DNA of 64,000 nucleotides from contig NZ_CP163302.1 of NCBI RefSeq assembly GCF_041022165.1, forward strand, positions 806,001 to 870,000, in the 5' to 3' direction. The notes under the pieces are model-generated. The model was not told the DNA's origin and did not search any database. It was given only the letters and a program-made list of their open reading frames with translations. The stretch comes from Sinomonas sp. P10A9. GTDB lineage: Bacteria; Actinomycetota; Actinomycetes; Actinomycetales; Micrococcaceae. A program made the position numbers and the translations under genes. Positions 60,176 through 64,000 of this stretch are shown here, one piece after another. Every line of letters starts with the position of its first letter. Positions within the stretch are counted from its first letter, which is position 1.

Positions 60176-60946
60176 TCAGCGGGCGACCAGTCCGCCGTCC
60201 ACCGGCAGGGCGACGCCTGTGACAAACGAAGAGTCTTCCGAGAGCAGCCAGAGAGCTGCGTGGGCGATCTCCACGGGCTGGGCAGGGCGGCCCAGAGGAA
60301 TGGCAGAAACGAAGCGGGCTTCAGTCTCCTCCTTGCTGAAGCGTGTGTCGGACTTCATGAAGTCGTTGTACAGCATGGGCGTGGCCACCATCGAGGGGCA
60401 TATCGCGTTGACGCGGATGCCCTCCGCCGCGTAGCGGACAGCGAGTCCCTTGGTCAGACCCACGAGGGCGGCCTTGACCGAAGAGTAGACAGGGCTCTGC
60501 TGCGAGCCGACAAGTGCCACTGCAGAGGAAGTGAAGACGATCGAGCCGCCGCCCTCCTGCTTCATCTGGGAGACCGCCCGGCCCGAGAGGATGGTGTGCT
60601 GTGTGACATTGAGGTCGACCACGGTGCGGTAGTGCTCGAGATCGAAGTCTTCGATGTCGCTCGGTCCGGGCATTCCCGCGTGGCTCCAGAACCCGTTGAG
60701 CCCACCGAGCCAGGAGACGGCCCGGTCGAAGACTTCGTTCGTTGCGGCCGCGTCGGACAGGTCCGCGACGAAGCCTTCGACTTTGCCGCCGGTGGCACTG
60801 ACTTGGGCGACGAGATTCCCCAGGCTGGCCTCGTCCCGGTCGATCGCGGCGACGGTCGCCCCTTCACTCGTGAAAAGCTCGACTCCCGCTCGGCCCATCC
60901 CTGACGCTGCCGCGGTAACGATGATCTTCCTGTTGGCCAGACGCAT
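60176..60946 (-). CDS. Short-chain dehydrogenase/reductase
   Basis: A 256-residue NAD(P)-dependent oxidoreductase. The cofactor loop is TAAASGMGRA (11-20), a variant of TGxxxGxG, and AIDRDEA has an Asp after the second strand, favouring NAD. The usual NNAG is WSHAG here. Catalytic Ser141, Tyr154 and Lys158 are in place (FTSSAVALVGSQQSPVYSSVK). LPVDGGLVAR is the typical C-terminus. The substrate is an unknown alcohol or ketone. It is divergent from the aldehyde dehydrogenase gene, with a perfect GntR operator between, so the two may act in successive oxidations. Confidence 0.9.
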   Translation of the reverse strand: MRLANRKIIVTAAASGMGRAGVELFTSEGATVAAIDRDEASLGNLVAQVSATGGKVEGFVADLSDAAATNEVFDRAVSWLGGLNGFWSHAGMPGPSDIEDFDLEHYRTVVDLNVTQHTILSGRAVSQMKQEGGGSIVFTSSAVALVGSQQSPVYSSVKAALVGLTKGLAVRYAAEGIRVNAICPSMVATPMLYNDFMKSDTRFSKEETEARFVSAIPLGRPAQPVEIAHAALWLLSEDSSFVTGVALPVDGGLVAR

Positions 60947-60990
60947 TGCTTCGACTCCCTCGTCGGTCTACATTGGTAGCTGTATTCAAT

Positions 60991-61001
60991 TGGTTTGACC
61001 A
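60991..61001. promoter_or_regulatory. GntR-type operator between SDR and aldehyde dehydrogenase genes
   Basis: TGGTTTGACCA is a perfect TGGTNNNACCA match within the longer near-palindrome CAATTGGTTTGACCATTG. It can control both divergent genes. Confidence 0.75.
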
Positions 61002-61063
61002 TTGAAGATTACCAGTCAAGGTCCTCCGACAACAGGGGCCTGGACCTCGAAGAGGAGGCCAAT

Positions 61064-62536
61064 GTGGCAAGCGTTGCAACCATTGACGGCGCGCAGGCGC
61101 TGGCTGACGTCCGTACGGAGCTTTTCATCGGCGGCGAATGGCGCCCGGCCACTGGCGGAGCGGAGTTCGACGTGGTCGACCCGTCCACCGGGCAGCCGCT
61201 GTGCAGGGTCGCCGATGCGACCGTGGGTGACGCTCTCGCAGCCCTCGACGCTGCCGTCGCCACCCAGCCGGCCTTCGCTGCGACGACGCCCCGGGAGCGC
61301 TCCCGCATGCTCTACCGGGCCTGGGAGCTGCTCGGAGAGCGCAGGGATGCGCTGGCGGTCCTCATGACCCTCGAGGCCGGCAAGCCGGTCGCCGAGTCGA
61401 GGGCCGAGATCGAACTCGCCCGCGAGTTCGTCCTGCACTTCGCCGAGGAAGCTGTCCGCATCTCGGGGAACTACCAGGAGAGCCCGAACGGGGGCAGCCG
61501 CATGATCGTCGTGCACCAGCCGGTGGGTCCGACCCTCCTCGTCACGCCCTGGAACTTCCCCATGTCCATGGGGTGCCGAAAGGTAGCCCCCGCGATCGCC
61601 GCTGGCTGCACGGTCGTGGTCAAGCCAGCCAAGGAGACGCCGCTGACCATGCTCGCCCTCGCCGAGATCTTCCGGGAGGCGGGCGTCCCCTCCGGGGCTG
61701 TCAACGTTGTCACGACCAGTTCGTCCTCCTCGGTCGTGGGCCCTCTCATCGCCTCGGGCAAGGCGCGCAAGCTGTCCTTCACCGGCTCTACCGAGGTAGG
61801 CAGGACGCTCCTCGCCCAGGCCTCGGAGCACGTCATGAAGACTTCGATGGAGCTCGGTGGCAACGCCCCCTTCATTGTGTTCGACGACGCCGACCTCGAC
61901 AACGCGCTCGAGGCGCTCATGCTCACGAAGATGCGCAACGCCGGGGAGACCTGCACGGCGGCCAACCGGATCTTCGTGCACCGTTCCGTCATCGATGAGT
62001 TCTCCTCGCGCCTTGCACAGCAGATGTCCGGCTTCACGATGGGCCGCGGCGTCGACGAGGGCGTCGACCTCGGCCCGCTCATCAATGCCCGTCAGCAGGC
62101 GAGCGTGGGTGAGCTCGTGAACGACGCCGTGGAGCGCGGCGCCGAGCTCATGGTCGGCGGCAAGGCACCTGACCTGCCGGGCTTCTTCTTCGAGCCCACC
62201 GTTCTGAAGAACGTGCCGGCCGATGCACGCATCCGGCACGAGGAGATCTTCGGGCCGGTTGCCCCGCTCGTGGCGTTCGACACGGAGGAAGAGGTCATCG
62301 CTCTGGCCAACGACACCGAGTACGGCCTTGTCTCCTACCTCTTCACGGAGAACCTCCGCCGGGCCATCCGGGTTGCCGAGGCGATGGAGTCCGGAATGGT
62401 GGGGCTCAACCAGGGCAGCGTCTCGAACGCTGCGGCGCCCTTCGGCGGCATCAAGCAGTCCGGGCTTGGCCGGGAGGGCGGGCCCGAGGGCATCGCCGAG
62501 TTCCTGGAGACGAAGTTCATCGCCGTGCAGCTCTAG
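61064..62536 (+). CDS. NAD(P)-dependent aldehyde dehydrogenase, succinate-semialdehyde type
   Basis: A 490-residue enzyme. The active cysteine is Cys297 in NAGETCTAANRIFV and the general base Glu263 in MELGGNAPFIVFDDADLD. VTPWNFPMSMGCRKVAPAIAAGCTVVVKPAKETPLT and FTGSTEVGRTL bind the cofactor. The pattern is that of GabD-type succinate-semialdehyde dehydrogenases, but relatives use other aldehydes. The GTG at 61064 with AGAGGAGG 5 bases upstream is chosen; an earlier TTG in frame lies inside the operator. Two hairpins follow. Confidence 0.9.
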   Translation: MASVATIDGAQALADVRTELFIGGEWRPATGGAEFDVVDPSTGQPLCRVADATVGDALAALDAAVATQPAFAATTPRERSRMLYRAWELLGERRDALAVLMTLEAGKPVAESRAEIELAREFVLHFAEEAVRISGNYQESPNGGSRMIVVHQPVGPTLLVTPWNFPMSMGCRKVAPAIAAGCTVVVKPAKETPLTMLALAEIFREAGVPSGAVNVVTTSSSSSVVGPLIASGKARKLSFTGSTEVGRTLLAQASEHVMKTSMELGGNAPFIVFDDADLDNALEALMLTKMRNAGETCTAANRIFVHRSVIDEFSSRLAQQMSGFTMGRGVDEGVDLGPLINARQQASVGELVNDAVERGAELMVGGKAPDLPGFFFEPTVLKNVPADARIRHEEIFGPVAPLVAFDTEEEVIALANDTEYGLVSYLFTENLRRAIRVAEAMESGMVGLNQGSVSNAAAPFGGIKQSGLGREGGPEGIAEFLETKFIAVQL

Positions 62537-62564
62537 CCCCCGTCCCGTTCCTCAGCCAGTCCGT

Positions 62565-62602
62565 GGCGGAGGCCGCCCACACTATCGTGGGCGGCCTCCG
62601 CC
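62565..62602. terminator. First of two hairpins between convergent genes
   Basis: A perfect 16-bp stem (62565-62580 with 62587-62602), loop ACTATC, follows the aldehyde dehydrogenase stop. Confidence 0.85.
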
Positions 62603-62645
62603 GGCTCCAAGGGGGTCGCGGCGCCCGCCAGAGGGGGAAGCATGG

Positions 62646-62676
62646 GGCCGCCCACCCCGGACTGGGGTGGGCGGCC
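62646..62676. terminator. Second hairpin, facing the monooxygenase gene
   Basis: A 13-bp stem (62646-62658 with 62664-62676), loop GGACT. Both hairpins share GTGGGCGGCCTCCG on their right arm, so the second looks like a partial copy of the first. Confidence 0.8.
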
Positions 62677-62695
62677 TCCGTGTTGGGGCAAGGTG

Positions 62696-64000
62696 CTAGA
62701 CGGTGGCGGGAACCACCTGTCCGGCAACACGGCGCACGAGGGCGTCCGTGTCGGCGGGGAGGTCGTCGCCCCGCCATGACACCTGGCCGTCGGGCCGGAC
62801 GAGGGCGAGCCTCGCCCCGTACAGCTCACGCGCCTCCGCGTTGTCGACGTCGAGGACGCGGACGGGGATGCCTGCAGAGCGCGCGGACGCCTCGAACTCC
62901 GAGATTCCGACGCGGCCGTCGAAGCGGAGCAGCACGTACTCCCGCCCGAACTCGTCCAGGATCGAGCGGTCTTCGGCGAGCCAGAGATGGGGGGCTCGCG
63001 ATCCGGGGCGGGCGTTCTGCTCGTAGGTCTGGACCGTCAGGGGGGGCATCGGAGAGCCGTCCGGGACGATCACCGGGGATCCCTCGTACACGTAGCCCAG
63101 ATGGATGCCGATGCTGTGCCACTCGCGCTTCATGGCCTCGGTGTAGGCATCGCCGTAATCGCGCCGGGCGGCCTCTGTCTCGGGGCTGTCATCGTTGAAG
63201 ACCTCGGGCTGCGGCTTGGCCACACGGGGTCCGAGCATGCGCTTGAGGTTGTCGCCCGCCTCCGTGACGTTGCGGATGGCGACGGGGCGCTGCTCGTACT
63301 CGTAGCTGTCCAGGAGCGCCTCTCCGCCCCAGCCCTCAAGGGCCGCCGCAAGCTTCCAGGACAGGTTCACGGCATCCAGGATGCCCGTGTTCATCCCGAA
63401 GCCGCCTGTGGGGGAAGTGAGGTGCGCGGCGTCGCCAGCGAGGAAGACCCGCCCCGACCGGTACGAGTCGGCAACAAGCTGGCGCCGCACCCAGGGCAGC
63501 ATCGAGAGGATCTCGAAGTCGAACTGGCGGCCGACGGCACGGACGATTGCGGCGCGCATCTCGTCCTCGGTGACCTCCCTCTGGTTCTCGTCGCCGATGA
63601 GCGAGAAGCGCCACTGGTCCCGGCCGTTGATCGCGACGAGCGTCGCCCACGTGCCCTCGGGGCCTATGAAGATGTAGCGGTAGGCTGGGGCCGTCGCATG
63701 GAGGTCCTCGAGGCCGTCGCAGCGGAAGATCGCGTTCGACGTGTACGTGAGGGCGCCTTCGCCGCTCATCTCGATGCCGAGCCGTTCGCGCACGGTGCTC
63801 TGGCCGCCGTCCGCCCCCACGAGGAAGTCCGCCTCGATCACTGAAATGGTGCCGTCCTGGCGGTTGCGCACGGTCGCGGTGACGTGGCTGCCGTGGTCGG
63901 CGAACTCCACGAGTTCGGTGTGGTACCTGATGTCGGCCTTGCCCGTGGAAGCCGCGAAGCGGGTCAGGACGGGGTCGAAGAAGTTCTGCGGGCAACGCTC
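62696..64000 (-). CDS. FAD-dependent aromatic monooxygenase, 5' end outside window
   Basis: The frame remains open to the last base; about 434 C-terminal residues are seen and the FAD-binding GxGxxG start is beyond the window. ERCPQNFFDPVLTRFA begins the visible part, followed by ADFLVGADGGQSTVRERLG (the DG motif) and RVFLAGDAAHLTSPTGGFGMNTGILDAVNLSWKLAA (the GD motif), as in PheA/MhpA-type hydroxylases of aromatic compounds. The last 120 residues form a thioredoxin-like domain ending VRPDGQVSWRGDDLP, usual in this group. The substrate is unknown. It is convergent with the aldehyde dehydrogenase gene. Confidence 0.88.
   Translation of the reverse strand, partial: ERCPQNFFDPVLTRFAASTGKADIRYHTELVEFADHGSHVTATVRNRQDGTISVIEADFLVGADGGQSTVRERLGIEMSGEGALTYTSNAIFRCDGLEDLHATAPAYRYIFIGPEGTWATLVAINGRDQWRFSLIGDENQREVTEDEMRAAIVRAVGRQFDFEILSMLPWVRRQLVADSYRSGRVFLAGDAAHLTSPTGGFGMNTGILDAVNLSWKLAAALEGWGGEALLDSYEYEQRPVAIRNVTEAGDNLKRMLGPRVAKPQPEVFNDDSPETEAARRDYGDAYTEAMKREWHSIGIHLGYVYEGSPVIVPDGSPMPPLTVQTYEQNARPGSRAPHLWLAEDRSILDEFGREYVLLRFDGRVGISEFEASARSAGIPVRVLDVDNAEARELYGARLALVRPDGQVSWRGDDLPADTDALVRRVAGQVVPATV

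Noticed and set aside
60995..61063. Longer aldehyde dehydrogenase starting at TTG 60995
   Set aside because: That codon is inside the GntR operator and has no ribosome binding site, whereas GTG 61064 has AGAGGAGG at good spacing.

Overview
This window comes from a high-GC actinobacterium, most likely a member of the Micrococcaceae (Arthrobacter/Sinomonas type). The evidence is the complete rRNA operon with an actinobacterial leader, GTG and TTG starts, leaderless-type promoters, a glgE/treS glucan system, carD, and a gene order shared in pieces with Mycobacterium tuberculosis (gpm1-senX3-regX3; lpqE-carD-ispD-ispF-cysS-rlmB). The genus is an inference; no alignment was run.

Layout. 0-15 kb is conserved housekeeping: a DUF2516 protein cut by the window edge, a methyltransferase-like protein, gpmA, phoU divergent from senX3-regX3 with a Pho-box-like array between them, an LpqE-like lipoprotein, carD, ispD, ispF, a NarL-type two-component system facing an internally duplicated membrane protein, a small lipoprotein, cysS, rlmB and a nitrilase-family hydrolase. 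15-29 kb is the glycogen/trehalose block: glgX translationally coupled to a secreted RNase Sa-like ribonuclease and a barstar-like inhibitor, then glgP, glgE, treS and one gene fusing maltokinase to branching enzyme. 29-35 kb holds 16S-23S-5S rRNA. 35-51 kb is maltodextrin uptake and trehalose synthesis: a LacI-type repressor, two GH13 hydrolases, malEFG, a DUF2461 protein, a DUF4032 protein with kinase-like motifs, a MsmK/UgpC-type ATPase, otsB, otsA, and a membrane-anchored DsbA-like protein.

51.4-57 kb is a decayed integrative conjugative element at a tRNA-Thr(UGU) gene: excisionase, tyrosine integrase, about 1.2 kb of unrecognisable sequence, a frameshifted tail of a VirB4-like ATPase, an intact VirD4/TraG coupling protein and a DUF4913 protein. 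57.4-64 kb is a catabolic/redox island: etfB-etfA, a FadR-type GntR regulator, an SDR dehydrogenase, an aldehyde dehydrogenase and an FAD monooxygenase cut by the window end. Copies of a TGGTNNNACCA operator precede etfB, the regulator gene (degenerate) and the SDR/aldehyde dehydrogenase pair, suggesting one regulon.

How the genes fit together. Maltodextrins enter through MalEFG with a shared ATPase and are cut by the GH13 enzymes. Glycogen is built by GlgE from maltose-1-phosphate, which the TreS and maltokinase activities make from trehalose, is branched by GlgB, and is broken down by GlgP and GlgX. OtsAB supplies trehalose. The least understood members of this setting are the DUF4032 kinase-like protein and the RNase/barstar pair in the glgX operon.
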